Assembly (NCBI GenBank): GCA_934662565.1 | Contig: CAKUKI010000003.1 | Location: 124,001-188,000, forward strand | Direction: 5' to 3' | DNA from: an uncultured Elusimicrobiales bacterium | GTDB taxonomy: Bacteria > Elusimicrobiota > Elusimicrobia > Elusimicrobiales > Elusimicrobiaceae | Length of the DNA stretch: 64,000 nt | Shown here: positions 1-8,058 of the stretch, piece after piece | How positions within the stretch are numbered: the stretch's first letter is position 1 | Layout of the letters: each line of letters opens with the position of its first letter | Translations under genes and position numbers: made by a program | The notes under the pieces: model-generated | Told to the model about the DNA's origin: nothing | Seen by the model: the letters and a program-made list of their open reading frames with translations, nothing else | Databases searched by the model: none

Positions 1-776
1 ATGCGGCCGTCTTTGAACTCTTTTTCCACCTTTTGCAAGGGGAAATAAATTTTATCCTTAAAATACTGGGCGCACTTGGCGGATACTTCCAACAAAACGG
101 ACAACGGGCGCTCTTTTTCAAACCAAATGTTCGTGCTTTCGCGCAAAATTTTATCTATATTTTTGTTGTATGGAAAATATTTATCAAGGGCCGCGGCAGA
201 GGTTATTTTTTCTAAACGAAATTTTAGCAATTTGTCGTCTTCCGTAAGGGCTAAAAGATACCAAAATCCCTCCATCCACATAATTTTTAACGGGCGCACC
301 GGATAGCAAGCCTTTTTGCCGCCTTGATAACATACATTTACCCATTGGCGGGCGCGGATACATTCTTCCAAGGTGTGCGCGAGCGGAGAATCTTTGTAAG
401 TGCCGCTGTGGGCCATTTTGATAAAAAACGGGTTGTCTTCCGGCACGGTAAGCAAGCGCTTTTTAAGGGCGGAAAAAGACTCCCCAAAATGGCTCCCTAG
501 CGAGGCGGCCATATCACTCATTAATACCAGCAGGCACGCCTCCGCGCCGGAAAGTTTCATTTTCTCTAATGAAAACCCTTCCACAAACGCATATTCTCCG
601 GGGGACGGGTTCCAGAGCGGGAATTGCGCTTCCTGTATGTCGTTCATATCGCGCTGCAGGGTGCGCACGGTCACGCCCACTTCCAGCGCCAGAGCGGATA
701 ATTGAATGGGGCCTTTATCCAATGCGTTGAGTTCATATAAAAGGCGGGTTAATTTGTGTTGCATATCTTTTTGCAT
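1..776 (-). CDS. WYL-domain transcriptional regulator (partial, 3' end outside window)
   Basis: Read right to left from ATG 776-774, the frame stays open to base 1, so about the last 50 residues are missing. A start-proximal AGAGG supports this start. Residues ~5-50 form a winged HTH (TVRTLQRDMNDI), followed by a WYL-type sensor domain with VRPLKIMWMEGFWYLLAL. Proteins of this architecture bind DNA as dimers and often control stress or phage-defence genes (PafBC, BrxR and CapW are known cases). It is divergent from the agmatine-deiminase-like gene and shares with it the inverted repeat at 810-827, which sits 10 bp from its own -10 box (TATACT, 794-799 complement), so autoregulation is likely. 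A decayed paralogue lies at 10458-11290. Confidence 0.85.
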   Translation of the reverse strand, partial: MQKDMQHKLTRLLYELNALDKGPIQLSALALEVGVTVRTLQRDMNDIQEAQFPLWNPSPGEYAFVEGFSLEKMKLSGAEACLLVLMSDMAASLGSHFGESFSALKKRLLTVPEDNPFFIKMAHSGTYKDSPLAHTLEECIRARQWVNVCYQGGKKACYPVRPLKIMWMEGFWYLLALTEDDKLLKFRLEKITSAAALDKYFPYNKNIDKILRESTNIWFEKERPLSVLLEVSAKCAQYFKDKIYFPLQKVEKEFKDGR

Positions 777-793
777 AAAAACCTCTTATTCAA

Positions 794-843
794 AGTATAG
801 CACATAAGGGCGACAAGGCGGTGTCGTGTCCGCGCGCTATACT
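794..843. promoter_or_regulatory. Divergent promoter pair sharing a WYL-type operator (copy 1)
   Basis: The inverted repeat GCGACA-AGGCGG-TGTCGT spans 810-827. On the + strand exactly 10 bp separate it from TATACT (838-843), which drives the deiminase gene. On the - strand exactly 10 bp separate it from TATACT (complement of 794-799), which drives the WYL gene. No TTGACA-like -35 is present; the palindrome occupies that position. The same geometry recurs at 2303, 11567 and 14431. Confidence 0.75.
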
Positions 844-882
844 GATAATCTGCCGAAAGGAAAAGTTTAGGAGATTATACCT

Positions 883-1734
883 ATGAAAAACGAAGTAATT
901 TATATGGCTAAACCCACTTGGTATACAGAACAAGTATATCCCGGCCACGCAAAGTTTTACGAAAAATTTGTGGCCCAATTAAAGCAGTATCACGAGGTGC
1001 GCGCGTTGGAACTGCCCGATATTTGGGTGCGTGATTTTCTGCCGGTGCAGAACGCGCAAACCGGGGAGTTGTATCAGCCTTTTTTTGACCCGCGCTACGC
1101 CAATTATACGCCCAAATTTACGGCGGCTATCCGCGCACAAGTAAGGGGGGCTTTTCCGCATGCTAAAGCGTGCGACGCGCGCATAGACGGCGGGAATATC
1201 GTGCTGACACCCGACAAAAAACAGGCGTTTTGTTTGGAGAAAAAGACGATTTTTAGTCCATCGGACCCCGCGCAAAAGGCGTATGTGGAGCAAGAATTAA
1301 AGCGCGCCTTGGGCGTACAGCAAATTGTATGGCTCCCCCAACAAAAAGGCGATAAAATCGGCCATATAGACGGCTATATTCAATTTTTGGGGGACGTTTT
1401 AATAGAGGGGGCGGCTTCTATTTGGTATGGAGATATTGACCCTTTGCTTGATAGCAAATCCGCCCACCGAATAGCCCGCTCCCATCCTTTTACCAGCGTT
1501 TCTTTATTATGTCCGGTGGCCGAAAATGATTGGCTAAGCGCCAAGGGCCTTTATGTGAATTTTTTGGAAACGTCGCGCGCTGTTTTTGTGCCGCAGTTTA
1601 ATTTGAACCAAGATGACGAAAATGCTAGAGTAATACGAAATCACACCCGCAAACCGGTGGTAAGAGTGGATTGTGCGCAAATAGCCGAGTACGGCGGCGC
1701 GGTGCATTGTTTAACGAGGGAATATGATGAATGA
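883..1734 (+). CDS. Agmatine deiminase / PAD_porph family protein
   Basis: 283 aa, shorter than the usual 340-370 of agmatine deiminases. It shows the guanidino-modifying-enzyme motifs in order: WVRDFLPVQ (~46-54), DGGNIV (~105), GHIDGY with the catalytic His and Asp (~165), and GGAVHCLT near the C-terminus with the catalytic Cys. Family members hydrolyse agmatine or peptidyl-arginine, releasing ammonia; the substrate here is not determined. Start 883 has TTAGGAGA upstream; ATG 904 is an alternative. It is the first gene of a two-gene operon with an HNH protein (overlapping ends) and sits under WYL operator copy 1, an unusual setting for a polyamine enzyme. Confidence 0.8.
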   Translation: MKNEVIYMAKPTWYTEQVYPGHAKFYEKFVAQLKQYHEVRALELPDIWVRDFLPVQNAQTGELYQPFFDPRYANYTPKFTAAIRAQVRGAFPHAKACDARIDGGNIVLTPDKKQAFCLEKKTIFSPSDPAQKAYVEQELKRALGVQQIVWLPQQKGDKIGHIDGYIQFLGDVLIEGAASIWYGDIDPLLDSKSAHRIARSHPFTSVSLLCPVAENDWLSAKGLYVNFLETSRAVFVPQFNLNQDDENARVIRNHTRKPVVRVDCAQIAEYGGAVHCLTREYDE

Positions 1735-2236
1735 AATGAAAAAATTTCTGTTTGAGGCGGCCATGGGTTATGATTATTGCAAGTCTTGCCATAAGGGCAG
1801 TACCATGGAGGAAATGTTGAGTGAATATGGTTTATCCTATCAAAAGTATTTGCCGGAAATAACACGCATCCAAAGATTGTGTACCTATAATGAAAATGGG
1901 AATAAGAAAATACGGTTTGGGAATAAGAAAGATTTTTTGGAATGGTACTTGAAAAAATGGTCTTTGGATGGTAGCGCGGTATGTGAATATTGCGGAATTT
2001 CGGAAAAAGAGTGTAATGACTTGCTGAACACCCAACGCAAACCCACACGCGGGCGGCATTTAGAGGTGGAACGCAGAGAGCCTAACCGTGATTATGATAG
2101 TACAAATTGCATTTTAGCTTGTTATGTATGTAATAATACCAAGAGTGATTTTATGAGCGAAGAAGAATTTAGAGTATTAATCCCGGGTATTCAGGCATTT
2201 TGGAAAAGCCAAAGAAATAAGAAAAAGCAAAATTAA
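1724..2236 (+). CDS. HNH endonuclease family protein
   Basis: 170 aa. The C-terminal half holds an HNH-type zinc fold: CEYCG (~88), then RGRHLEVERRE with the H, N..Y..N spacing, and LACYVCNNTKSDF with a second CxxC. The N-terminal ~80 residues include a CKSCH pair and are not recognised. The start overlaps the end of the upstream deiminase gene, with ATG 1724 or 1727 behind GAGGG, so translation is probably coupled. HNH proteins of this kind are nucleases in defence, homing or repair; which applies here is not shown. The terminator at 2263-2292 ends the operon. Confidence 0.75.
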   Translation: MMNEMKKFLFEAAMGYDYCKSCHKGSTMEEMLSEYGLSYQKYLPEITRIQRLCTYNENGNKKIRFGNKKDFLEWYLKKWSLDGSAVCEYCGISEKECNDLLNTQRKPTRGRHLEVERREPNRDYDSTNCILACYVCNNTKSDFMSEEEFRVLIPGIQAFWKSQRNKKKQN

Positions 2237-2262
2237 TTTTTAAGCAATTTATCCGTTTTCCC

Positions 2263-2292
2263 AAGACCTAGCATTTGGCTAGGTCTTTTTTG
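2263..2292 (+). terminator. Rho-independent terminator after the HNH gene
   Basis: AAGACCTAGC (2263-2272) and GCTAGGTCTT (2278-2287) form a perfect 10-bp stem with loop ATTTG, followed by a T-run. Confidence 0.85.
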
Positions 2293-2302
2293 TGTTTTTT
2301 GT

Positions 2303-2336
2303 GCGACATAGCGCTGTCGCAAGGGGGTGCTATCCT
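2303..2336 (+). promoter_or_regulatory. WYL-type operator and promoter (copy 2), AAA+ gene
   Basis: Perfect inverted repeat GCGACA-TAGCGC-TGTCGC (2303-2320), 10 bp, then the -10 box TATCCT (2331-2336). No -35 box is visible. On the opposite strand the spacing holds no -10 box, so this copy serves one direction only. Confidence 0.75.
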
Positions 2337-2367
2337 ATAAGTAAGCTAACAAAAAGGAGTGCCGTTT

Positions 2368-4365
2368 ATGAACTATACACAAGAACAATATGAGACCTTA
2401 TATTATCTAAATAAGTTGCTCCCCCGCTTGAAAACTATGAAAAAATTTGAGCGGGATTTGATACTGGCAGCCCAAAAAATAAAAGAAGACTTGGTGCCGG
2501 GGTTGAAAAAGCTGGATGCGTTCGGCAATTCCCCAAAAATCCGAAAAGTGCTTGCGGAAATAGAGCAGGTATTGGCTAAATATGGGGAAAATTATCCAAA
2601 AATTACACCAACACCGGCCCAAAAAAATATGGACTATCTGGTGCATATCTTCCGGTTAAGTAAAGAGGAGTGCGCCGTTGTATATTTTTTGAGTGCTATG
2701 CAAAATAATGAACTCTTGCAGGAGTGTGTGCGAGAATTTGGTGCAGATTTGGAGGAGGAAGAAGAAACCCTCTCCATGGTAGCAGGGTTGCCGAAAGGAT
2801 TGGGAAATTCTCTTTTGAATCAAGACGCCCCATTAATGCGGTTGGGCATTCTGTTTCGTACACGGTATCGGGGTAGTTTGCATTTGAGCAGTTGGGTGCA
2901 GGAGTTTATCTTCTCCTTACACAAAAACGATGCCGCACGCTATAAGGCCCTTATCGGTGAGCCGGTGCCAAGCAAAGATGAACTTACCGCCAAAGACTTT
3001 GCCTATGTGGAAGCGGCTAAATTAGCCACGCGGCTTATGAAACAAGCCAGACACACCAAAGGGTTTAATATCCTTTTATACGGCACGCCCGGCACCGGGA
3101 AAAGCAGTTTTGCGCAGGTGTTGGCCCAATCGGCCAAGCTGAACCTATATCCGGTGGGGGTTTGCAATAATGGGGAAGAAGAAAAAAACTACCGCTTGCA
3201 ACAGTTGTACCGCAAACAATTTTTGCTTAAAACGGTTAAAAATACTTGTCTGCTTTTGGACGAGGGGGAAGATATATTTTCCAGTTTGGAAACGCGCACC
3301 AGTAAAGTAGAAATCAATAATCTGCTGGAAAATAACGAAGTGCCTGTTATTTGGACCACCAATAAAATCCACCGGATGGATCCGGCCTATATCCGCCGCT
3401 TTACCTTAGCCGTGTGTTTTGATAAGCCGCCGGTAGAAATGCGCCAAAAGATTTGGAATAAGTATCTGTCCGCCAATAAAATTACTTATACTAAGGGCGA
3501 CACGCTTGCGCTTGCCAAAAAGTACGAAGTCCAACCGTCTATGATTGCCGGCGCGGCGCAAGCGGCCCGCATGGCCAAAGGCGGCTTGCCTACCGTTCAA
3601 GAGCATTTATCTTTTATGATACAGGCGCTGAACGGGGGGCGGAAAAATCCCGAAGAGGAAAAAACAAACATCCGCTTTTATCCGGCCTTAATTCATGCGG
3701 ATATGGATTTACAGGCATTGACCACCCAATTAATCCGTTTGGGGCGGCTGAATTTTTCGCTTTGTTTATATGGGGCAAGCGGCACGGGCAAATCGGCCTA
3801 TGCGCGGTATTTGGCGGATAAACTGGGGTTGGATGTGGTGCAACGCAGAGCCTCTGACTTAATCAGTTGTTATGTGGGGGAAACGGAGCAAAACATAGCC
3901 AAAGCGTTTGCGCAAGCCAGAGAGGATAAATCCCTGCTGATTTTTGACGAGGCGGACAGTTTCTTGCGAGACCGTTCCACCGCCGCACGCTCGTGGGAAG
4001 TTTCCAGCGTGAACGAAATGCTTACTTGGATGGAGAGTCACCCGTACCCGTTTGTTTGCACGACCAATTTAATGGAATCGTTGGACCCGGCCAGTTTGCG
4101 GCGGTTTAGTTTTAAGGTTAAGTACAACTTTTTGACGAGCCAGCAAGTAAAAGAGGCGTTTGACTACTTTTTTGGAATCAAAATTGCACTGGCCGAAACG
4201 GCGGGACTGGATAAACTGACCCCCGGAGATTTTACACTCGTAAAAAACAAGGCGGAAATTTTGGGCACAAGCACGCAATTTAGCGCCGTTAAAGAAATGT
4301 TGGAAACAGAACAGAAACTCAAACACAATGCTTATGGAAACGGCATTGGGTTTCGGGCAAATTAA
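2368..4365 (+). CDS. Tandem AAA+ ATPase
   Basis: 665 aa from ATG 2368, chosen because AAGGAG (2354-2359) lies 8 nt upstream. It has an N-terminal helical region of ~220 aa without a recognised domain, then two AAA+ modules. Module 1 has Walker A GTPGTGKSS (~237) and a Walker B-like LLLDEGEDIF. Module 2 has Walker A GASGTGKSA (~470), Walker B LLIFDEADSF and arginine-finger-like SLRRF. Module 1's DEGED and short sensor region suggest it may be less active than module 2. Such proteins remodel protein or nucleic-acid substrates; the target is unknown. It heads a three-gene operon with two small proteins, under WYL operator copy 2. Confidence 0.8.
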   Translation: MNYTQEQYETLYYLNKLLPRLKTMKKFERDLILAAQKIKEDLVPGLKKLDAFGNSPKIRKVLAEIEQVLAKYGENYPKITPTPAQKNMDYLVHIFRLSKEECAVVYFLSAMQNNELLQECVREFGADLEEEEETLSMVAGLPKGLGNSLLNQDAPLMRLGILFRTRYRGSLHLSSWVQEFIFSLHKNDAARYKALIGEPVPSKDELTAKDFAYVEAAKLATRLMKQARHTKGFNILLYGTPGTGKSSFAQVLAQSAKLNLYPVGVCNNGEEEKNYRLQQLYRKQFLLKTVKNTCLLLDEGEDIFSSLETRTSKVEINNLLENNEVPVIWTTNKIHRMDPAYIRRFTLAVCFDKPPVEMRQKIWNKYLSANKITYTKGDTLALAKKYEVQPSMIAGAAQAARMAKGGLPTVQEHLSFMIQALNGGRKNPEEEKTNIRFYPALIHADMDLQALTTQLIRLGRLNFSLCLYGASGTGKSAYARYLADKLGLDVVQRRASDLISCYVGETEQNIAKAFAQAREDKSLLIFDEADSFLRDRSTAARSWEVSSVNEMLTWMESHPYPFVCTTNLMESLDPASLRRFSFKVKYNFLTSQQVKEAFDYFFGIKIALAETAGLDKLTPGDFTLVKNKAEILGTSTQFSAVKEMLETEQKLKHNAYGNGIGFRAN

Positions 4366-4377
4366 AGGAGAAAACCT

Positions 4378-4536
4378 ATGCTCACTATGCAGGAGTTAGC
4401 GCAACATTTTAAGCCTATTTTAGCTGGAACGATAGGCACAAAAGAGCCTACGGACAACGGTATTAAAATACCTTATAAAAACATCGCCAAAGTTTGTATT
4501 GAATTTGCTTCGGGAAAAATTACCGAACTGACATAA
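4378..4536 (+). CDS. Small hypothetical protein (52 aa)
   Basis: ATG 4378 follows AAAGGAGAAAACC 12 nt after the AAA+ gene stop, so it is co-transcribed. The product is soluble, with KIPYKNIAKV in the middle and a C-terminal ITELT. No family recognised. Strong ribosome sites here and in the next gene argue that it is real despite its size. Confidence 0.55.
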   Translation: MLTMQELAQHFKPILAGTIGTKEPTDNGIKIPYKNIAKVCIEFASGKITELT

Positions 4537-4560
4537 GAAATAGGAAAAAAGGAGAAAACA

Positions 4561-4755
4561 ATGACGGAACATAACCCGGTTGAAACGTGGCGGAAAAGTC
4601 TTAGTCCGGCAGATTTAGAAGTCCACCGAGAGGCGCTTTTTGCCTCTTTACGCGCGGCGGGTAAAGTGTCGGAAAAGGAGGTGGCAGGGCTGTCGGGCGG
4701 GGCCGCTGAGTGTTTATTCTTTCGCGTGGGCAAATGGCAGAAAGGGCGTTATTAA
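4561..4755 (+). CDS. Small hypothetical protein (64 aa)
   Basis: Third gene of the AAA+ operon, with AAAAAGGAG seven nt before ATG 4561. The charged N-terminal half (ETWRKSLSPADLEVHREALF) looks helical. The C-terminal half has a glycine-rich GLSGGAAE and ends KGRY. No known family. Its last four bases overlap the end of the convergent membrane-protein gene. A substrate or adaptor of the AAA+ ATPase is a guess from position only. Confidence 0.55.
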   Translation: MTEHNPVETWRKSLSPADLEVHREALFASLRAAGKVSEKEVAGLSGGAAECLFFRVGKWQKGRY

Positions 4756-5398
4756 GTCCAGCTTGCACTACCTAATTTTGTAAAAAAACCAACCCATAAA
4801 AACAGAATAATTCCAAGGACTCCGCCCAATACCCAATATCCAACTTTGGGGGAAGTGACAATGAAATAGGTTCCAATACTAACCATAACGGCACATAGTA
4901 TGCTTACTGTAAAAACCGTTAGTATTAATTGCGGCTGATAACTGCTAGGCATAGCTGATAATAATAAGGAAGCGTGCGCAATCATCCAACTGATTGCCCC
5001 TAATGCGGCCCCCACCAAAAAGGCAAGGATTTTTATGCCTATATCTAACGCAAATGCGGATGTGGTGTGAAATAATGCGTAGATGGAAAAAATACTTCCT
5101 GCTAGCGTGAGTAAAAGTAATAGCACAAAAACACAGGTACTAACCAAGATGGGAATTTCCCCAAAAAAGCAAAACCAAGCCCAATAAGCGCCCCTAAAAC
5201 AACTAAATAACTCATCCACATACCGGGGCTATTTAGCGGCGCGCCCCAAACAGAACCACCTGATAACGGGAGGCCTTTGGTAAGCAGGAGCCCTAATATC
5301 ATGGCTACCCACCCGAACGGAAGCTGTAAGGCTAAGTAGCCACATCCTACAAAAAACAAAAATTGTGCAACAAGGGATAATTGGGCAATATCCGGCAT
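4752..5398 (-). pseudogene. Membrane protein gene broken by a frameshift
   Basis: Start ATG 5398 has AGGAGG upstream and a TATAAT-type -10 box. The first frame (5398-5102) gives about two to three membrane segments ending in LGALIGLGFAFLGK. A second frame (from about 5160 down to 4752) continues with four further hydrophobic segments and ends GSASWT. The switch falls at a T6G4 homopolymer (complement of 5158-5167), which would restore a ~215-aa polytopic protein. It may be true decay, phase variation or a sequencing slip. The family is not recognised. Confidence 0.6.
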
Positions 5399-5486
5399 AC
5401 ATCCTCCTATTTTCTTCCGTTTTTACTTTAATAGTTATTCTTATTATAAAATATTCTAATCGCTCTGGCGCGACGTCCCACCTAGC

Positions 5487-5835
5487 CCGGTCAGCATAAA
5501 AACAAAAGATTTGGCAAAATTCCCAAAAACCCACTAAAAATCGCATGCTGAAAGTGGTGCATAAAAAAATCCCCGTCGGACAAATCGTCTAACGGGGATA
5601 AATGCTAATAATTCAAAACTAAAATACGGAGTGTGTAGTTTTGCTAGCACTATGCTGATATTTTTTTACTAAACAAGCTGGAAACAGGTAGAAATTGATG
5701 GTTTTTTCTTTCCAAAGCGGCAATAAAGCGGCTAAAAGGGCCACTTTTTTGTTTTTCCAAAGTGGTGACAAAGTGGCGAGAATTGATACTTTGCAAAGCG
5801 ACGATAAAGCGAGGAAAAATACTTTCAAACAGGCA
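5487..5835. repeat. Element junction A (tRNA-Asp 3'-end-derived att-like repeat)
   Basis: The 22-bp core at 5611-5632, ending ATACGGAGT, is identical to 20269-20290 and 27345-27366. In the last copy its final six bases are the 3' end of tRNA-Asp. Left of it lie a terminator copy (ccccgtcgg..aacgggg, 5571-5597) and an inverted pair GTCAGCATAAA / GCATGCTGAAAG (about 5496 and 5544). To the right, GTGTAGTTTTGCTAGCACTATGCTGA is shared with junction B. Three diverged CAAAGYGG-type repeats follow at about 5713, 5758 and 5794. Nothing in 5399-5984 looks like a real gene. Confidence 0.65.
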
Positions 5836-5984
5836 AGAATTAGCAACTTTATTCTCTGTCAAACAGGGAAAATACAGGGAAATTATAAAAATATCCTTAA
5901 ATATTAGGTGTTTATTGTAAAATTCCCCAATACAAGTACCCCAAATTCCCTAAAACTTGAACAGGGAGCGAATAGGGAAAACAT

Positions 5985-7061
5985 TTATTTTTTAAGGGAA
6001 TTATTCAACTTATACTTTCGGGCCTTTTTGGACGGGTCCGCTATCACTACAAATCCTTGCCGTACCCACTTTTGGAGTAACTGCCTAGCCGTCCGGCCTG
6101 CAAAGTGGAACAGTTCTTCCACTTCTTTGGCCGTAATAAATTCGTTCTTTTCAAACAGCACTAGTACCTGTTTTTGTCTTGCATCCAATGCGTTAATGGT
6201 TTTGCTTTGGTCCTTTTCGGCACTTTGTAATTGTAAATGCTTTTGCACGCTTTGGAACGAATAAAGCATCCCGGACACAAAGAACTCAATCCAGCCCGTT
6301 ATATCAGCTTCTGCCCTCCCCATATAATAGTTATGAGAGGGTCCTACCGCCAATGCATTATAGTAATCTTGGATGTGCTGAAAGTAATATTCTTCCAAAT
6401 TATAAATACCTTTGAGGTCATAACCACCTTGGTGTAGTAGCAACGTGGTCAAAATACGGGCAGTTCTTCCGTTCCCATCATAATAAGGGTGTATAGTGAC
6501 AAACTGGTAATGGGCAATAGCCGCTACCACTGGGATCGGCAAAGTATGGGTGCTTTCGTTAATCCACTCCACCATTCCGGTCATCAGGGGGCCAACATCT
6601 TTGGCTTCCGGGGGCATATAGATGATAATACCTGTTTGGGAATCTACTACCGAGTTTTGTTCCATTCGGTACGGTGTAGGAGTATTATTGCCAATAATTA
6701 GCCCATGTAAAGTTTGAATGTTCGTTTCGGTAACGGTATGCTTGTTGGCTAGTACTGCTACCTCATCCAATGCCCTAAAATAGCCCTTTACTTCCTTTTC
6801 ATCCCGTTCCCGGCCCTGAATAGCTTGCCCTTTTAATACTTCCCGGACTTCCCGCTCTGTTAAACGGTTCCCCTCAATTACGGTGGAATAGTGCGTGGTA
6901 ACAATACGGGATGTTTCCTTAAGCCCGGCTAGGACTTTTGGGGTTAATGGCATATCCTTGACCTGCTCCTTGATTTGGTCTATCTGATAGAGTTTCTCTA
7001 GGATAGATTGGGTAATTTGGTAGTTTGGATGAAATGTTATTGGCATGTTATTGGCGCTCAT
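5985..7061 (-). CDS. Fic-domain protein with C-terminal winged helix
   Basis: 358 aa from ATG 7061. It carries the full Fic motif HPYYDGNGRTAR (~200), so AMP-transfer chemistry is expected, and an N-terminal inhibitory-helix motif STVIEGN (~60), as in self-inhibited class II Fic proteins. The last ~70 residues (FITAKEVEELFHFAGRTA...) form a winged-helix DNA-binding domain. The -10 CATAAT (complement of 7072-7077) and -35 TTGACA (complement of 7096-7101, 18-bp spacing) place transcription start only a few bases before the ATG, so the mRNA is almost leaderless. Four TATTGGCAT half-sites overlap promoter and start, suggesting self-regulation. Confidence 0.85.
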   Translation of the reverse strand: MSANNMPITFHPNYQITQSILEKLYQIDQIKEQVKDMPLTPKVLAGLKETSRIVTTHYSTVIEGNRLTEREVREVLKGQAIQGRERDEKEVKGYFRALDEVAVLANKHTVTETNIQTLHGLIIGNNTPTPYRMEQNSVVDSQTGIIIYMPPEAKDVGPLMTGMVEWINESTHTLPIPVVAAIAHYQFVTIHPYYDGNGRTARILTTLLLHQGGYDLKGIYNLEEYYFQHIQDYYNALAVGPSHNYYMGRAEADITGWIEFFVSGMLYSFQSVQKHLQLQSAEKDQSKTINALDARQKQVLVLFEKNEFITAKEVEELFHFAGRTARQLLQKWVRQGFVVIADPSKKARKYKLNNSLKK

Positions 7062-7101
7062 ATATGCCAATATTATGCCAATAAATAAGTGGGGTTGTCA
7101 A
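7038..7101 (-). promoter_or_regulatory. fic promoter with four phased operator half-sites
   Basis: On the + strand TATTGGCAT occurs at 7038 and 7049 (second copy TATTGGCGC). Its reverse complement TATGCCAATA occurs at 7063 and 7074. Each pair has an 11-bp period and the two pairs face each other, giving a symmetric four-site operator. It covers the -10 box and the first codons of fic. Confidence 0.65.
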
Positions 7102-7159
7102 GAGAAATGTGTGTCTTGGGAAAGATATTTTATTATATCTATTGATAGAATACCAGCTG

Positions 7160-8026
7160 TTACTTTTCGAGTATTTTTTCTATGTTAGGTATATCGATAT
7201 CAAATTTTACTTTATGATATTTGAGGCCAATATATGTTCCAATAGCGGTTGGACGATATCTTTTTAGATCAGAATTTTCCCATTTCTTCTTTATGAATTG
7301 ATAAACATCAGATTCTTGGACGGATTTTATGTCTATATTGGGATATCTGTTGGAATTATATTTTTGATTGAAGTCTATATAACCGGGTTCAACCAGAGAT
7401 AAACAACCTGTGTATGATAAATATTCAAAATCAATAGTTTTGAATTGTGTATCATACAAAGGTTTAAATGTTACCGTAAGATTTTGTATAAGATCTGTTG
7501 TTTCTTTCCCTTCAACCTTACATTTGTGAAATAATGCCAAGATATGGAGAATTCTAAACTGATGTTCTAAAAGCTTGCTGATAGTGCGTATGGATTCCTG
7601 AGAAATTATTTTTAAAAAATCATTTTTTGTATTTATTCTATCTATTATAATTTCTTCAATAGTTTTGTCTATGTTTGTGTTATGTTTTTGTGCTGAGATT
7701 TTTATGGCTTCCAGATAAGTTTGCAAAAATGCGTAGTCTTGTTTCATTTTATCCCAATTATTAGGCAACAATCGGGGGCCAATCTCGGACATAAGTTTAT
7801 TATGGGCTAATAAGAGTTCTTTTTGGATCATATTATGGACATCTTGATATGTCAGGCCAAAGTTAAAAAAAGTTTGATTACGTTTATCGTTCCCACCAAT
7901 GATTAAGTTGTTATTTTGCGTATCAGCAAATTTGACTTCGGGATTGATGTTTACTAATCCCACATCCCCAATTATTGGTTGTGCTCCTTTTATTTTGTAA
8001 AGTATACGTTTTATCCAGTTAAACAT
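7160..8026 (-). CDS. Hypothetical partner of the RloC-like ATPase
   Basis: 288 aa from ATG 8026, which has AGGAAAAG upstream; the longer reading frame back to 8092 lacks a ribosome site. The N-terminus MFNWIKRIL is amphipathic. A GDVGLVNINPEVKF stretch and a GLTYQDVHNMIQKELL helix follow, and the rest is helical with no catalytic motif I recognise. It lies 32 nt downstream of the ATPase gene on the same strand, so the two form an operon. It could be an antitoxin, sensor or adaptor for the nuclease, by position only. Its A+T-rich composition matches the ATPase gene. Confidence 0.6.
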   Translation of the reverse strand: MFNWIKRILYKIKGAQPIIGDVGLVNINPEVKFADTQNNNLIIGGNDKRNQTFFNFGLTYQDVHNMIQKELLLAHNKLMSEIGPRLLPNNWDKMKQDYAFLQTYLEAIKISAQKHNTNIDKTIEEIIIDRINTKNDFLKIISQESIRTISKLLEHQFRILHILALFHKCKVEGKETTDLIQNLTVTFKPLYDTQFKTIDFEYLSYTGCLSLVEPGYIDFNQKYNSNRYPNIDIKSVQESDVYQFIKKKWENSDLKRYRPTAIGTYIGLKYHKVKFDIDIPNIEKILEK

Positions 8027-8058
8027 ATGTTCTTTTCCTGTTGTTAATAATACAATTA

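Noticed and set aside
5705..5830. CRISPR-like array
   Set aside because: Only three imperfect units with unequal spacing and no conserved palindromic repeat; no cas genes.
5619..5907. Overlapping short reading frames on both strands within junction A
   Set aside because: They fall in the repeat shared with junction B, lack ribosome sites, and their apparent protein repeats follow from the DNA repeats.
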